Below are positions 37,181 to 47,428 of a DNA stretch of 64,000 nucleotides, one piece after another (within the stretch, counting starts at the first letter, position 1; each line of letters opens with the position of its first letter). Origin of the DNA: Xanthomonas cassavae CFBP 4642 (lineage in GTDB: Bacteria > Pseudomonadota > Gammaproteobacteria > Xanthomonadales > Xanthomonadaceae); assembly GCF_000454545.1 (NCBI RefSeq), contig NZ_CM002139.1, forward strand, positions 3,677,554 through 3,741,553. The letters run 5' to 3'. Under the pieces are notes generated by a model. It had not been told where the DNA came from. It worked only from the letters and a program-made list of their open reading frames with translations, and searched no databases. Position numbers and translations under genes: made by a program.

Positions 37181-38899
37181 ATGAGCCACTCCGTCGAAGA
37201 CATCAAATCCGAAAGCCGTCGCCTGCGGGGGTCGCTGGAACAGAGCCTGGCCGATGCGGTGACCGGGGCGCTGCGCGAGGACGATCAGACGCTGATCAAG
37301 TACCACGGCAGCTACCAGCAGGATGACCGCGATATTCGCGACGAGCGGCGGCGGCAGAAACTCGAACCGGCGTATCAGTTCATGATCCGCACGCGCACGC
37401 CGGGCGGGGTGATTTCGCCCATCCAGTGGCTGGCGCTGGATGGCATCGCCACGCGCTATGCCAATCATTCGCTGCGCATCACCACGCGCCAGGCGTTCCA
37501 GTTCCACGGGGTGATCAAGCGCGAGCTCAAGGCCACCATGCAGGCGATCAACGCCACCTTGGTCGATACGCTGGCTGCCTGCGGCGATGTCAATCGCAAT
37601 GTACAGGTGGCGGCCAACCCGCTGCTGTCGCAGGCGCACGCCACGCTGTATGCCGATGCGGCGCGCGTGTCCGAGCATCTGCTGCCCAATACCCGTGCGT
37701 ACTACGAGATCTGGCTGGACGAAGAGCGCGTTTCCGGCTCCGGCAGCGAGGACGAGCCGATCTACGGCGAGCGCTATCTGCCGCGCAAGTTCAAGATCGG
37801 ATTCGCCGCACCGCCGCTCAACGACGTGGACGTGTTCGCCAACGATCTTGGTTTTATCGCGATCCTGCGCGACGGCGAGCTGCTCGGCTACAACGTCAGT
37901 ATCGGCGGCGGCATGGGCGCCACCCACGGCGACACCGAGACCTGGCCGCGCGTGGCCAATGTGATCGGTTTCGTGACCCGCGAGCAGTTGCTGGAGATCG
38001 CCACCGCGGTGGTCACCACCCAGCGCGACCTGGGCAACCGCGCGGTGCGCAAGCACGCGCGTTTCAAGTACACCATCGACGACCACGGCCTGGATACCAT
38101 CGCCGCCGAGATCGAGCGCCGCGCCGGGTTCGCCCTGCAGCCGGCAAAACACTTCGCGTTCGACCACAACGGCGACCGCTATGGCTGGGTGGAGGGCGAA
38201 GATGGTCTGTGGCACCTGACCCTGTCGCTGCCGGCCGGCCGCATTGCCGACACCGAGACCGCTGCGCACCTGAGCGGGTTGCGTGCCATTGCACAGTTGA
38301 TCGCACAGTTGCAGGTGGGCGAGTTCCGCATGACGCCCAACCAGAACCTGGTGATCGCCGGTGTGCCCGCCAGCGCGCGGGCACGCATCGACACGCTGGT
38401 CGCGCAGTACGCGCTGGATGCGGGCAACCACGCTGCCACCGCGCTGGCACGCGGTGCCATGGCCTGTGTGGCGCTGCCCACCTGCGGCCTGGCGATGGCC
38501 GAGGCCGAGCGCTATCTGCCGGATTTCAGTGCGGCCCTGCAGCCGCTGCTGGAACGGCACGGCCTGGCCGACACGCCCATCGTGCTGCGTCTGTCCGGGT
38601 GCCCGAACGGCTGTTCCCGGCCCTACCTGGCCGAGATCGCGCTGGTGGGCAAGGCGCCCGGCCGCTACAACCTGATGCTCGGCGGCGACCGCCGCGGCCA
38701 ACGCCTCAACACCTTGTATCGCGAAAACATTACCGAAGCGGAGATCCTCGCTGCGCTCGAGCCGCTGCTGGCCCGCTATGCGGCCGAACGCGACCAGGCC
38801 GGCGACGAAGGCTTCGGCGATTTCCTGCACCGCAGCGGCCTGATCGCGTTGCCGCCCTACCCCACGCACCGTCACCTCGACCTGGAACTGCTCGCATGA
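37181..38899 (+). CDS. cysI: Sulfite reductase hemoprotein beta-component (CysI)
   Basis: A 572-residue siroheme and [4Fe-4S] enzyme reducing sulfite to sulfide with six electrons from CysJ. The duplicated ferredoxin-like/SiR halves are visible, with [13 protein letters not shown] in the first. The cluster cysteines are in [18 protein letters not shown] and [16 protein letters not shown], giving the expected C-x5-C plus C-x3-C pattern when the segments are combined. The start is taken as ATG 37181 ([17 protein letters not shown]); an ATG five codons earlier lies inside the heptamer element. Its stop overlaps the cysH start as ATGA, so CysI and CysH are translationally coupled. Confidence 0.95.
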   Translation: MSHSVEDIKSESRRLRGSLEQSLADAVTGALREDDQTLIKYHGSYQQDDRDIRDERRRQKLEPAYQFMIRTRTPGGVISPIQWLALDGIATRYANHSLRITTRQAFQFHGVIKRELKATMQAINATLVDTLAACGDVNRNVQVAANPLLSQAHATLYADAARVSEHLLPNTRAYYEIWLDEERVSGSGSEDEPIYGERYLPRKFKIGFAAPPLNDVDVFANDLGFIAILRDGELLGYNVSIGGGMGATHGDTETWPRVANVIGFVTREQLLEIATAVVTTQRDLGNRAVRKHARFKYTIDDHGLDTIAAEIERRAGFALQPAKHFAFDHNGDRYGWVEGEDGLWHLTLSLPAGRIADTETAAHLSGLRAIAQLIAQLQVGEFRMTPNQNLVIAGVPASARARIDTLVAQYALDAGNHAATALARGAMACVALPTCGLAMAEAERYLPDFSAALQPLLERHGLADTPIVLRLSGCPNGCSRPYLAEIALVGKAPGRYNLMLGGDRRGQRLNTLYRENITEAEILAALEPLLARYAAERDQAGDEGFGDFLHRSGLIALPPYPTHRHLDLELLA

Positions 38900-39621
38900 C
38901 CGCGCTGCCCGCTGCATCGAACACCTCTTCGGCACTGGACGATCTGGACACGCTCAACGCGCAGCTGGAGCCCCTGCGCGCCGACGAGCGTGTGGCGTGG
39001 GCGTTGCAGCACGGGCCGCAGGAGGCTGCGCTGTCGTCCAGTTTCGGTGCGCAATCTGCGGTGACGCTGCACCTGTTGTCCCAGCAGCGCCCGGACATTC
39101 CGGTGATTCTGATCGATACCGGCTACCTGTTCCCGGAAACCTACCGCTTTGCCGATGCCTTGACCGACCGACTCAAGCTCAACCTCAAGGTGTATCGCCC
39201 GCTGGTCAGCCGCGCCTGGATGGAGGCCCGCCACGGGCGCCTGTGGGAACAGGGCATGGTGGGCATCGATCAGTACAACAATCTGCGCAAGGTCGAGCCG
39301 ATGCGGCGCGCACTGGACGAGCTCAACGTGGGCACCTGGTTCACCGGCCTGCGCCGCAGCCAGTCCGGCGGCCGTGCGCAGACGCCGATCCTGCAGAAGC
39401 GCGGCGACCGCTACAAGGTCAGCCCCATCGCCGACTGGACCGATCGCGACGTGTGGCAATACCTGCAGGCCCACGACCTGCCCTACCATCCACTGTGGGA
39501 GCAGGGCTATGTCTCCATCGGTGATTTCCACACCACCCGCCGCTGGGAGCCGGGCATGCGCGAGGAAGACACGCGCTTCTTCGGGCTGAAGCGCGAATGC
39601 GGCATCCACGAAGATATTTGA
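38896..39621 (+). CDS. cysH: Phosphoadenylylsulfate (PAPS) reductase (CysH)
   Basis: A 241-residue thioredoxin-dependent reductase that turns PAPS into sulfite. Motifs include the modified PP-loop [24 protein letters not shown] and the C-terminal [10 protein letters not shown] with the catalytic cysteine. The extra cysteine pairs that bind [4Fe-4S] in APS reductases are absent, so this is the PAPS type. That fits the APS kinase domain of CysNC. It starts within the cysI stop codon (ATGA at 38896) and closes the cysJ-cysI-cysH operon. Confidence 0.95.
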   Translation: MTALPAASNTSSALDDLDTLNAQLEPLRADERVAWALQHGPQEAALSSSFGAQSAVTLHLLSQQRPDIPVILIDTGYLFPETYRFADALTDRLKLNLKVYRPLVSRAWMEARHGRLWEQGMVGIDQYNNLRKVEPMRRALDELNVGTWFTGLRRSQSGGRAQTPILQKRGDRYKVSPIADWTDRDVWQYLQAHDLPYHPLWEQGYVSIGDFHTTRRWEPGMREEDTRFFGLKRECGIHEDI

Positions 39622-39888
39622 GCGGAGTGGCGGGTGGCCAACCCGCGCTCAGCACAGTGCCGCACGCACCCTCCATCGGCGCTGCGCCGCACAGATGCGA
39701 AACAGCAATAACTGGCAACGCTGTTGATCAACGCAGCGAGCCATGCGAGGGATGCCGCATCTGCCCACCCAACACAGCGGCCGCACTTGCTGCCACTCGG
39801 TGACGCCTGACCACCGTGTTTTACCACGCAGAAAGTCGGACGTTTGCTGGATTGCGGACGTTTGCTGGGTACTGACATGTCTCAGGGA

Positions 39889-41649
39889 TCAGGTTGCACC
39901 CTCTACCTGCTCCCGCCGGACCCAGTACCGATCGAACACCCACATCAGCAACAGCGAGACGCCGACCAGCGGAAACATCAGCCCGCACAGCGCCAGCAAC
40001 ACCAGCACCCCACGCAAGGTGCGCACATCTGCCGGCAACGGCGGCACGCCCAACCCACCGCTCGGGCGTCGCTTCCACCACATCACCGCCGCACTCACGC
40101 ACAGCAGCACGATGGCCAGGCAGGCCAGCAGCAGGACCAGCTGATTGGCCGTGCCGTATTGCTGGCCCAGGTGCACATTGATGCCCCACTCCAGCAGCTT
40201 GGCCAGCGGCCCATAGTCGCGATACGTCATATCCAGCAATACCGCGCCGCTGTATTGGTCGAGATGGATCACCCGCTGACGCTGCAGGTCGGCCGGATAC
40301 ACCGATGCGGTGTACACCCCGCGCACGCCATTCGGTGGCGCCACGCTGTAACCGGGCACGATGCCCAGCGCATCCAGGCGCACAAGCGCCGCATCCAGGT
40401 CGATCGCGCCGTACCCCGGCGCAGCAAGACCGCCGGCGCCGCCATGTACGGCGTGCTCGGGATTGTTCGGGTGCGCGTGTTGCGTGAGGTGTTCCGCACC
40501 GGCGGCGTCTGGCGAGTGCTCTGCGTGCTCCGAATGATTCATCTGCGCGGCGTGCCCACCATCTTTCGAGCGCCCCATTCGGTCTGCCTGTTCCGCTTGT
40601 ACTGGAGGCTCGTCGTGGTCCGCTGGCATTGCGTGCGGTAGCTTGTCCATCCGTTGTACCAGCGCTGCGTGCACTCCAGGCGAGACCTCCGACCCAGTAT
40701 TCCTCCTGGCCGAGTGGACGCTGGAATCGAGCCCGGCCGCATGCATCGCACCGGAATGCAGCCCATCCGCCTGCGCACCGCGCCCCTCTTCATGACGTCC
40801 ACGCGCCGCGCGCCCAGGCAACACAGACTCCGGCACGCGCGCCTGCCGCAGCGACCACGCGGTGTCGCCGCTGTCGGTGAGCCGCTGCTGCGACATCGGG
40901 AGCTGCACGCGCAGTCCGGCCGGATACCCGAAGTCGTGGCCGTTGACCCAGCGATTGACCTGCGCGCCCCAGAGCCACGACCACGGCATGCCGGTCAGCG
41001 CCAGGAACAGCAGCACCGCGCCGACGCCCGCACCGGTCACCGCATGCAGGTCACGCCAGAACAGCCGCTGGATCGGTGCGCCACGCACGCTGATCACACC
41101 ACCGCGTCGCCCACGTGGCCACCACAGATAGGCCCCGGTGAGCACCAGCACGATCGCCCAGCCGGCGGCCAGTTCGATCAGCCCACGCGCCAGCGGCCCG
41201 AACACGTCAAGACTGTGCAGCCGGCGGATGGTCCAGGCCAGCGTGCCGTGCTCGGGCAGGCTGCCCAGCACGCGCGTGCGGTACGGGTCCAGGTACACCA
41301 CCCGCCGCGCGCCGCGCGCGTCCACCAGCCCGATCTCGGCACTGGCATCGGCCTGCTTCGGCGTGGTGTAGCGAAACAGGCGCCCTGGGAAATGGCGCTG
41401 GGCCGCATCCACCAGTTGCTGTGCGGATGCGCGTACCGGCCCTACCGGCACCACCTTCAGCGCGTGATGCACGCTGCGATCGATCGCTTCCTGGTACAGA
41501 AACGCCGCGCCGGTCAGCGCCAGCCAGATGATGAAAGGCAGCACCAACAGGCCTGCATAGAAATGCCAGCGCCACACCGCGCGATAGAACCGCCAACGGC
41601 CGTCCCGAGGCACCGCGCCGGCTCGGCCAGCGTTGAGAGGTAGATGCAT
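39889..41649 (-). CDS. PepSY-type membrane protein with a His/Met-rich insert
   Basis: A 586-residue inner-membrane protein of the PepSY-TM (PiuB-like) family. The start ATG 41649 shares its A with the stop of the receptor gene (TGATG). Membrane segments near FYAGLLVLPFIIWLALTGAA, a pair around LAAGWAIVLVLTGAYLWWP, VGAVLLFLALTG and three near the C-terminus frame periplasmic PepSY-like regions. Between about residues 270 and 420 is an unusual acidic insert rich in His and Met (for example MNHSEHAEHSPDAAGAEH), which looks like a metal-binding loop. PepSY-TM proteins often accompany TonB receptors and are thought to reduce or release imported metal complexes. The DUF2946 gene upstream supports copper or a related metal. 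Confidence 0.8.
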   Translation of the reverse strand: MHLPLNAGRAGAVPRDGRWRFYRAVWRWHFYAGLLVLPFIIWLALTGAAFLYQEAIDRSVHHALKVVPVGPVRASAQQLVDAAQRHFPGRLFRYTTPKQADASAEIGLVDARGARRVVYLDPYRTRVLGSLPEHGTLAWTIRRLHSLDVFGPLARGLIELAAGWAIVLVLTGAYLWWPRGRRGGVISVRGAPIQRLFWRDLHAVTGAGVGAVLLFLALTGMPWSWLWGAQVNRWVNGHDFGYPAGLRVQLPMSQQRLTDSGDTAWSLRQARVPESVLPGRAARGRHEEGRGAQADGLHSGAMHAAGLDSSVHSARRNTGSEVSPGVHAALVQRMDKLPHAMPADHDEPPVQAEQADRMGRSKDGGHAAQMNHSEHAEHSPDAAGAEHLTQHAHPNNPEHAVHGGAGGLAAPGYGAIDLDAALVRLDALGIVPGYSVAPPNGVRGVYTASVYPADLQRQRVIHLDQYSGAVLLDMTYRDYGPLAKLLEWGINVHLGQQYGTANQLVLLLACLAIVLLCVSAAVMWWKRRPSGGLGVPPLPADVRTLRGVLVLLALCGLMFPLVGVSLLLMWVFDRYWVRREQVEGAT

Positions 41650-43676
41650 CAGAAACTCCAATCCCACGACAGCGACAGCGCGCGGCCATCGCCCGGCGAG
41701 TAACCGGAACTGCCGCTGTCGTACCAGGCATACACATACGCACGATCGGTGACATTACGTAGTTGCAGGCTGAGCGCGTTGCGCGCATCCACATTCCAGC
41801 GCGCGCCCAGATTGAGCAAGGCATAGCCTCCGGTGCGGCCCAGGGCGTTGCTGCGTTCCAGGTAGTAATCCCCTTGCGCGTTGCCCCAGGCACTCAACTG
41901 CACCGCCGTACTTGCCTGCCATTCCAGCCCGGCGGCGGCCAGCCAGTGCGGTACGTTCTCGATCTCCTTGCCGCGCGTAGCCGGCGCGCTTGGGTCGGGC
42001 GTGGCGATGCTGGCCTTCTGCCGTGAATAGGACATCCATGCGCGCCAGCGTTCGGCTGGCTGCAGGTTCAACTGCGCATCCCAGCCACGCCGCAACGTGC
42101 GTCCCACGTTGGCCACATCGCCGATGCCGGGCACGCCATTGACGCCGAGCACGGTCGCTACCTCGCCGGAGGCGCGTTGCTCCCAGTACGCCAGCCGGCC
42201 ATCCAGCATCGCCGACGGCGCAAACTTGAACCCGGCTTCCCAGCCGTCGTTGATCGATGGCCCGAGATTGGCGGGCTGCCGACGGTAAGCGCCGTCGCCG
42301 CTGCCAATCTGGAAGCTGCGCCCCCAGTTGGCATAGACACTGCTCTGCTCGCCCACGCGATAGCTGGCGCTGAACTTGGGCTGCTTGATGCTGCCGTAGT
42401 CATAGGTCGGCGCAGACACACCGGCCAGCACATCGTGCAGCCGGCCATCGACCTGATCGATCCGGTAGCCGGGCACCAGCTGCAGACGCGCAGTCGGTTT
42501 GAGGACCGCCTGCACATAGGCGCCGTGCGTGCGCAGGTCGTAGTCCCAATCGCGCAGTTGCGCGCCGCGCACACGCGCGGCGGTGCGATACCGCTGCTGC
42601 CGGTTGTCCTGCCATTGGGCGTCCAGGCCGGCTTCCAGGCTGGTGTCCATCGCCTCCCAGCCGGGCTGCCAGTTGCCACGCAGCACCACGCCGCGATGGG
42701 TCTCGTCGGTATCGCGCTCCTGCTGCAGGCCGGCGGCGGAAAAGCGTACCCAACGCTGGTTGCGGTAGTCGTTCTGATAGGCCTTGGCGCTCCACTGCGC
42801 ATCCGCACCCAGCACACCATCCACATGCAGTGCGGTCTGCCACACGCGGCGTTCGCTGCGATCGTCCTGCGCATACGCCGGTGAACTGCGCGGCGCTGCA
42901 CGGGCGGTGGCCGCATCCAGATATCCCGCCTCCAGCGCGTGGTTGTCGTAATAGCGCGTGGTCAGCCCGGCACGGAAGACGCCATCCGGGTCGGCGTAGA
43001 ACCACTTCCCGGCGACGCTGCGTTTGCGCGCATCGGCATGCTCGCGATAGCCATCGGAATCGCGCCAGGCCAGCACATAGTTCTGGCTCCAGGCGCCCTG
43101 CTCGAAACCCTTGCCCAGTTGCACCTCGCGCGCGCCAAAGCTGCCGGCGGTGACGCTGAGGCGGCCATCGTTGCCACCGGTACGGGTGAGCACATCCACG
43201 CTGCCGGCGATGGCGTTCAAGCCGTACCGCGCATCGTTGGTGCCGCGCACGATCTCGATGGCGCTGATGTCCTGCGGAAACACCGCATCCAGATACGGCA
43301 TGCCGCCGGCGTTGTCGTTGCTGGGGATGCCGTCGATCAGCAGCTTGACCGCATTGATCCGCCCCTCGCCATTGAAACCGCGGAACGAAAACCGCCCTGC
43401 GTCGGTGCCCATGCGGAACTGGGTGACCTGCACCCCGGGCGCACGCATCAGCAGCTCCCAGCTGTAATCCACATGCTGATCGTGCAGCAGCTCGCCACCG
43501 ATCACATCCACCGAACTGAGCACCCGCGCCGCACCCGGGACGCGCTGGGCCTGCTCGCTGACCTGCACCTTGCCCAGTGTCAATGCCGCCTGCTGCGCCT
43601 GCAGCTCGCAGGCAGGCCCGTACAGCAACGCCAACGATGGCGCGCACCACAACGTTTTCAACAACCCCCAACGCAT
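41649..43676 (-). CDS. TonB-dependent receptor, probably for a metal complex
   Basis: A 675-residue outer-membrane receptor. ATG 43676 is chosen because AAAGGG is seven bases upstream and a signal peptide (MRWGLLKTLWCAPSLALLYG...) starts there. The plug is seen as GKVQVSEQAQRVPGAARV, LLMRAPGVQVTQFRMGTDAG and FSFRGFNGEGRINAVKLLIDG, and the barrel ends LSLSWDWSF with a terminal Phe. It is shorter than the sugar-type receptor at 4969-7905 and lies between DUF2946 and PepSY genes on the same strand, an arrangement seen with copper- or iron-complex uptake. The substrate is inferred from neighbours only. Confidence 0.85.
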   Translation of the reverse strand: MRWGLLKTLWCAPSLALLYGPACELQAQQAALTLGKVQVSEQAQRVPGAARVLSSVDVIGGELLHDQHVDYSWELLMRAPGVQVTQFRMGTDAGRFSFRGFNGEGRINAVKLLIDGIPSNDNAGGMPYLDAVFPQDISAIEIVRGTNDARYGLNAIAGSVDVLTRTGGNDGRLSVTAGSFGAREVQLGKGFEQGAWSQNYVLAWRDSDGYREHADARKRSVAGKWFYADPDGVFRAGLTTRYYDNHALEAGYLDAATARAAPRSSPAYAQDDRSERRVWQTALHVDGVLGADAQWSAKAYQNDYRNQRWVRFSAAGLQQERDTDETHRGVVLRGNWQPGWEAMDTSLEAGLDAQWQDNRQQRYRTAARVRGAQLRDWDYDLRTHGAYVQAVLKPTARLQLVPGYRIDQVDGRLHDVLAGVSAPTYDYGSIKQPKFSASYRVGEQSSVYANWGRSFQIGSGDGAYRRQPANLGPSINDGWEAGFKFAPSAMLDGRLAYWEQRASGEVATVLGVNGVPGIGDVANVGRTLRRGWDAQLNLQPAERWRAWMSYSRQKASIATPDPSAPATRGKEIENVPHWLAAAGLEWQASTAVQLSAWGNAQGDYYLERSNALGRTGGYALLNLGARWNVDARNALSLQLRNVTDRAYVYAWYDSGSSGYSPGDGRALSLSWDWSF

Positions 43677-43988
43677 GACCAACCCTTTGCCGTTACGGAA
43701 CGGCACCAAGAGCGGCTGACAGAACGTCGCGAGCAGTGCTCAGGTGGGCGTGGACGGCACGCTCGAGACCGGCGTGTACGCGTGGTACATGCCGATTGCG
43801 CGCACCGGCCGCGTCCGCCTGTCGGCTGCGCAGTCGTGGTGTCAGCAGCGCCAAGCCGCGCGCCGCCGCAACACGGCGGGCGCTCGCTTGATTCAAGAAA
43901 ACGGGCGATTCATCCAGACACGCACGCGCAGGCCGAGCATCGGCGGCGCAACAACGGTGGTGAAACGAACGCCCGCGACGGGCGAGAG

Positions 43989-44423
43989 TCAGGCGGACAA
44001 CGGTGGCCCGCGCGCGCCATGCGCTGCCCAGCGCAACGCCGCCCGGCGCGGCGCGCCGCCGCGTGTGGAGACTGTCGTTGGCCGCAGCTGGAGCAGGCAC
44101 AGCACCGCCAGCACCAGCCAGGGCAGCAGCCGTGCAGCCAGCACGCAATAGTCGCAGGCGTCGCCATGGCGGGCGGCATCGTGGTCGCCCGGATGCTGGC
44201 CGATCGCTGCCACATGCCCGTCATGATGCGAGGCGTGCGGCACCGACGCACCCTGCTGACGCAGCAGCGCAGCGGCCAGACTGCCGGCCGGTCCGCTGAT
44301 GCACATCGGCTCCTGCGATGGCGCCTGGTTCCAGCGGCTGATCAGCGGCGCCACCAGTAACAGCAGCACTGCCAGGCAAGCCGGCAAATGCATCAGGCGA
44401 TGGTGGCGGAACGAACGCAGCAT
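43989..44423 (-). CDS. DUF2946 family protein
   Basis: A 144-residue protein starting at ATG 44423 (MLRSFRHHRLMHLPACLAVLL). It has an N-terminal membrane segment or signal (LPACLAVLLLLVAPLIS), a His-rich middle (HASHHDGHVAAIGQHPGDHD) and the signature HGDACDYCVLAA followed by a second hydrophobic segment (LPWLVLAVLCLLQL). DUF2946 proteins recur beside TonB-dependent copper receptors and the CxxC/His content suggests metal handling in the periplasm. It is first in the apparent unit DUF2946, TonB receptor, PepSY. The GC-rich gap of 312 bp to the receptor (43677-43988) holds no gene. Confidence 0.7.
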   Translation of the reverse strand: MLRSFRHHRLMHLPACLAVLLLLVAPLISRWNQAPSQEPMCISGPAGSLAAALLRQQGASVPHASHHDGHVAAIGQHPGDHDAARHGDACDYCVLAARLLPWLVLAVLCLLQLRPTTVSTRGGAPRRAALRWAAHGARGPPLSA

Positions 44424-45068
44424 GGCGGCAGTGTACGCGGCACGGCACTCGCACCGCGATGCTGGCTCCCCTGCCGCGACCGGATGTCGCACCCTTCGCA
44501 CGGACCTTGGGGCGGTGCCGCTTGGCAACCTGCGCGACCGTTGCCTGCCTGGGCGGGCCGTCGCACTGGCCGATGAAGCGGTTCTGCCGGTCGCGGGCTG
44601 TCGCCGATGGGGGCACCCCGGTGCGAAGTCGTCAGACGCGCGTGTTCAACAATCGGCATCGGCAAGAGCTAACGGTCTTTTCGCCTACAGACCGATAGCT
44701 CTCCCCCCGAGCCTGCCACGGACCCGGCGCAACTGAGACCGGCAGCGCACCGTCGTCGCTCATGGTCGGTCGTCACGGACACATCGCAGCACTCGACGCA
44801 GTCCGATGACACGGCCGGGCAACCACCCAGCGCCACCCCACGCTGTTGCCAACGTCGGTCCGGGGTCGAAGAATTCAGGGTGGCCTCGGCAAGGAGCGAC
44901 GCCAGTGCAGCCAGCTGACCGCCGGCACGGCCAGGCGCCCATCGACACGACACCAGCGCGGGCCGGCCCAGGCCGGCAGTCACAGTTCCAGGCCGGTGCG
45001 TCGGGCTACACGCCTGCTGCGCACGGTCATGCCCTATGCTTGCGGCTCATCCCATTCACCTTCCGCGC
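44424..45068. other. Non-coding divergent region before DUF2946 and the kinase
   Basis: About 645 bp without a supportable gene. It should contain promoters for the DUF2946 unit and for the GAF kinase. A long hairpin is present at 44665-44702. I looked for a cobalamin riboswitch and did not find its conserved boxes. Confidence 0.45.
44665..44702. repeat. 14-bp inverted repeat (one mismatch)
   Basis: AGAGCTAACGGTCT (44665-44678) and AGACCGATAGCTCT (44689-44702) are complementary except for one position, with a 10-base loop. It may be an operator or an RNA hairpin in the leader of the DUF2946 unit. Confidence 0.55.
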
Positions 45069-46265
45069 ATGAGCACCGTCCTGTCCGATCCAGCGGCTGA
45101 GCCACTTCCCTGCGCCCCCAAACCCCCTAGCGAAGCGCTCCGCCTTCAGGCGCTGCGTAGCTATGGCGTGCTCGATACGCCGCGCGAGGCGGCGTTCGAA
45201 GACATCACCCGGCTCGCATCGATCATCTGCCAGACGCCGATCGCGCTGATCAGCCTGGTGGACGCCGACCGCCAGTGGTTCAAGAGCGAACTCGGCATGG
45301 GCGAGCGCGAGACGCCGCTGTTCAAGTCGATGTGCGCGCATGCGCTGCTCGACAACGATGTGCTGGTGGTCCCGGACACGCGGCAAGACATCCGCTTTTC
45401 GCGCAATCCGCTGGTGACCGGCGAAGCGCCGCTGTACTTCTATGCCGGCGCGCTGCTGAAGACGCCCGACGGCCTGCCGCTGGGCACGGTCTGCGTGCTG
45501 GACCGCAAGCCGCGCCAGCTCGCCGACGAGCAGGTCGAGGCACTGCGCGCGCTTGCACGCCAGACCATGGCGCAGCTGGAATTGCGTCGTGCCCTGCTGA
45601 TCGCCGAAGAGTCCGACCGTTACCGCAGCCGCCTGATGGCCATTGCCGGGCACGACCTCAAGATGCCGTTGCGTACTGCGGCCTACGCCATCGACAAGAT
45701 GCGCCGGCATGCCAACGTCGATTCCATTCCCACCCTGGTGACCGCGCGCGATGCGATCAGCCAGGTCGGGCGCCATCTTGACGAACTGGCCACGCTGGCG
45801 GCCGCGAGCAAGGCGGCCATGCCGGACCTGCAGGCGCTGCAGCTGGAAGACGTGCTGCATTCGGTGCTGGGCGTGTGGCGCCAACCGGCGATCGACAAGT
45901 GCCTGGCGCTGCGCCACGTACCCACCTCGCTGCGCGTGCGCAGCCACTCCACCTTGCTGACCACCCTGATCGGCAACCTGGTCGGCAATGCCGTCAAATA
46001 CACCGAGCGCGGACGCGTGCTGGTCGGCGTGCGCCGCCGCCCCGGCCATGCGGTGGTGGAAATCATCGACAGCGGCATCGGCCTGAATCTGGAGCAGCCC
46101 GAACAGGTGTTCCAGGCCTTCCGCCAGGCCGACCCGCGCAGTGACGGCCTGGGCATCGGCCTGTGGATCGTGCACCGCACTGCCGAAACGCTGGGCTGCG
46201 AAGTCAACGTGCGCCCACGTTTGGAAGGCGGCACCTGCTTCTCGGTGCGGATTCCGCTGGCCTGA
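45069..46265 (+). CDS. GAF-domain sensor histidine kinase
   Basis: A 398-residue, apparently soluble kinase. A GAF domain occupies about residues 20-165 (VLDTPREAAFEDITRLASIICQ, ALISLVDADRQWFKS, YAGALLKTPDGLPLGTVCVLD). The dimerisation helix has the phospho-acceptor box AIAGHDLKMPLRTA, and the ATPase domain has N-box IGNLVGNAVKYT, G1 IIDSGIGL and G2 DGLGIGLWIVHRTAE. ATG 45069 is preferred over an in-frame ATG 11 codons upstream. No response-regulator gene is adjacent, so its partner lies elsewhere. The signal is unknown; this GAF type usually senses small molecules or redox state. Confidence 0.88.
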   Translation: MSTVLSDPAAEPLPCAPKPPSEALRLQALRSYGVLDTPREAAFEDITRLASIICQTPIALISLVDADRQWFKSELGMGERETPLFKSMCAHALLDNDVLVVPDTRQDIRFSRNPLVTGEAPLYFYAGALLKTPDGLPLGTVCVLDRKPRQLADEQVEALRALARQTMAQLELRRALLIAEESDRYRSRLMAIAGHDLKMPLRTAAYAIDKMRRHANVDSIPTLVTARDAISQVGRHLDELATLAAASKAAMPDLQALQLEDVLHSVLGVWRQPAIDKCLALRHVPTSLRVRSHSTLLTTLIGNLVGNAVKYTERGRVLVGVRRRPGHAVVEIIDSGIGLNLEQPEQVFQAFRQADPRSDGLGIGLWIVHRTAETLGCEVNVRPRLEGGTCFSVRIPLA

Positions 46266-46675
46266 GGGCTGGCGGTTGATTCGCGCTGCGTGATGCGCGG
46301 GAAAGCAGCATCCGGGATCGACAGCGGCCTCGGCCCTGTGGGCGGGTTTGCACAGCCAACCTGCAGATGTCGCAGCTGACCAGACGTCACGAGCGGCGGT
46401 CGGTCTGATGCGAACGTTCGGAAGAGCCCGTCTTGTACGCAGGATGGGCCAATGCCGTGCGGCGGCGGCCCACCTGACGACCACGCCCCCAGTCGCCATT
46501 GGCTACTGGCAGGGTCACTGACGGCACCAAGCGTCCTGCCGGTCGGCGACATCGCCGCTGTGTCAGCTCATCTGCACTTGCGCAGGCGTGTGGGCGAATT
46601 TGCTCCTGGCGATTGGAATGGGGCCGGCACCTGCCGCGGCATTGCCTCGCCATCACCTGGCACGCGTGCCCGTGC

Positions 46676-46713
46676 AAAAAAAGGCGGATCCGAGCTCCCG
46701 ACCCGGATCCGCC
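46676..46713 (-). terminator. Orphan intrinsic terminator (possible small-RNA end)
   Basis: On the minus strand GGCGGATCCG pairs perfectly with CGGATCCGCC, followed by seven T residues. No protein gene lies upstream of it on that strand before cysB, whose stop is 715 bp away with a repeat array between. Confidence 0.75.
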
Positions 46714-47085
46714 GCCAAACACGCCAGGTCTCTCCCCAGGGACCCGGGTGCGCCAGCCGCGCTGTGCGCAGCCTCGCGCAACAGTGATGCGACAGCGCTA
46801 GCAACCCTCAACGACACCCCACTGACCAAACCGGCAAGGCGATGTCTGCATCGCCGGTCCTGCGTCGTCCACCCCTAGACGTCCGAAAGTGTCGTGTCAT
46901 GGCTGCTATAGGGGTTTACGACAGCGCCGGGCCCAACTTGATGCATGCCAACGACACCAGCGCAGGCGGCCCTGACACCTGTAGGGAGAATCACTGACAG
47001 CGCGCATTCCGGCGCGACCAGAAAGCGCTGTAGTGCATTGATTCGGCTCGACTTTCCTGACGAGAATTCACGATGCAATGCAGCA

Positions 47086-47306
47086 TGGAGTCGGGAGTCG
47101 GGAGTCGGGGGACCAGAGCCAAGCGCGGATAGCTGGAAGCGGCAAGCGGACCCAGCAACAAAGCCCATCACGCCCACGCCGCAGAAAAATCAAACGCCCC
47201 GCACTTACGATTCCCGATTCCCGATTCCCGATTCCCGATTCCCGATTCCCGATTCCCGATTCCCGATTCCCCATTCCCCATTCCCCATTCCCCATTCCCC
47301 ATTCCC
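47086..47306. repeat. Expanded heptamer-array element near cysB
   Basis: The left side has four units (TGGAGTC, GGGAGTC, GGGAGTC, GGGGGAC) at 47086-47113. The right side, inverted, has grown to fourteen units at 47209-47306: nine GATTCCC followed by five CATTCCC. The core between them is 95 bp. The near-perfect tandem on the right is a likely slippage hotspot. Confidence 0.85.
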
Positions 47307-47428
47307 GAGTCAATAACATGTGCTCGCCACCGTCCAGGCTGGCCGACAGTTGCAGGGACATGTCGCCACTGGGCTCGGGCAGCCACAACCGGCTCAACGG
47401 CGGACGCAAGGGGCGCTCATCGCATCGG

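Larger units (their letters stand above)
46266..47428. other. Long non-coding region between kinase and cysB
   Basis: About 1160 bp with no protein gene I can support. It contains an orphan intrinsic terminator on the minus strand (46676-46713) and an expanded heptamer-repeat element (47086-47306). The minus-strand segment 46714-46900 upstream of that terminator can form further hairpins (for example GGCGATG and CATCGCC at 46839-46856) and may encode a small RNA. Confidence 0.5.

Noticed and set aside
39837..39879. 13-bp direct repeat GGACGTTTGCTGG twice after cysH
   Set aside because: Two short copies in a convergent intergenic region without further structure; could be chance or a minor duplication.
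44521..44800. Cobalamin riboswitch upstream of DUF2946/TonB receptor
   Set aside because: The conserved boxes of that riboswitch were not found on either strand; only a simple hairpin is visible.
47209..47306. Possible CRISPR array
   Set aside because: The units are 7 bp, contiguous and without spacers, and no cas genes are present; it is a tandem heptamer array.
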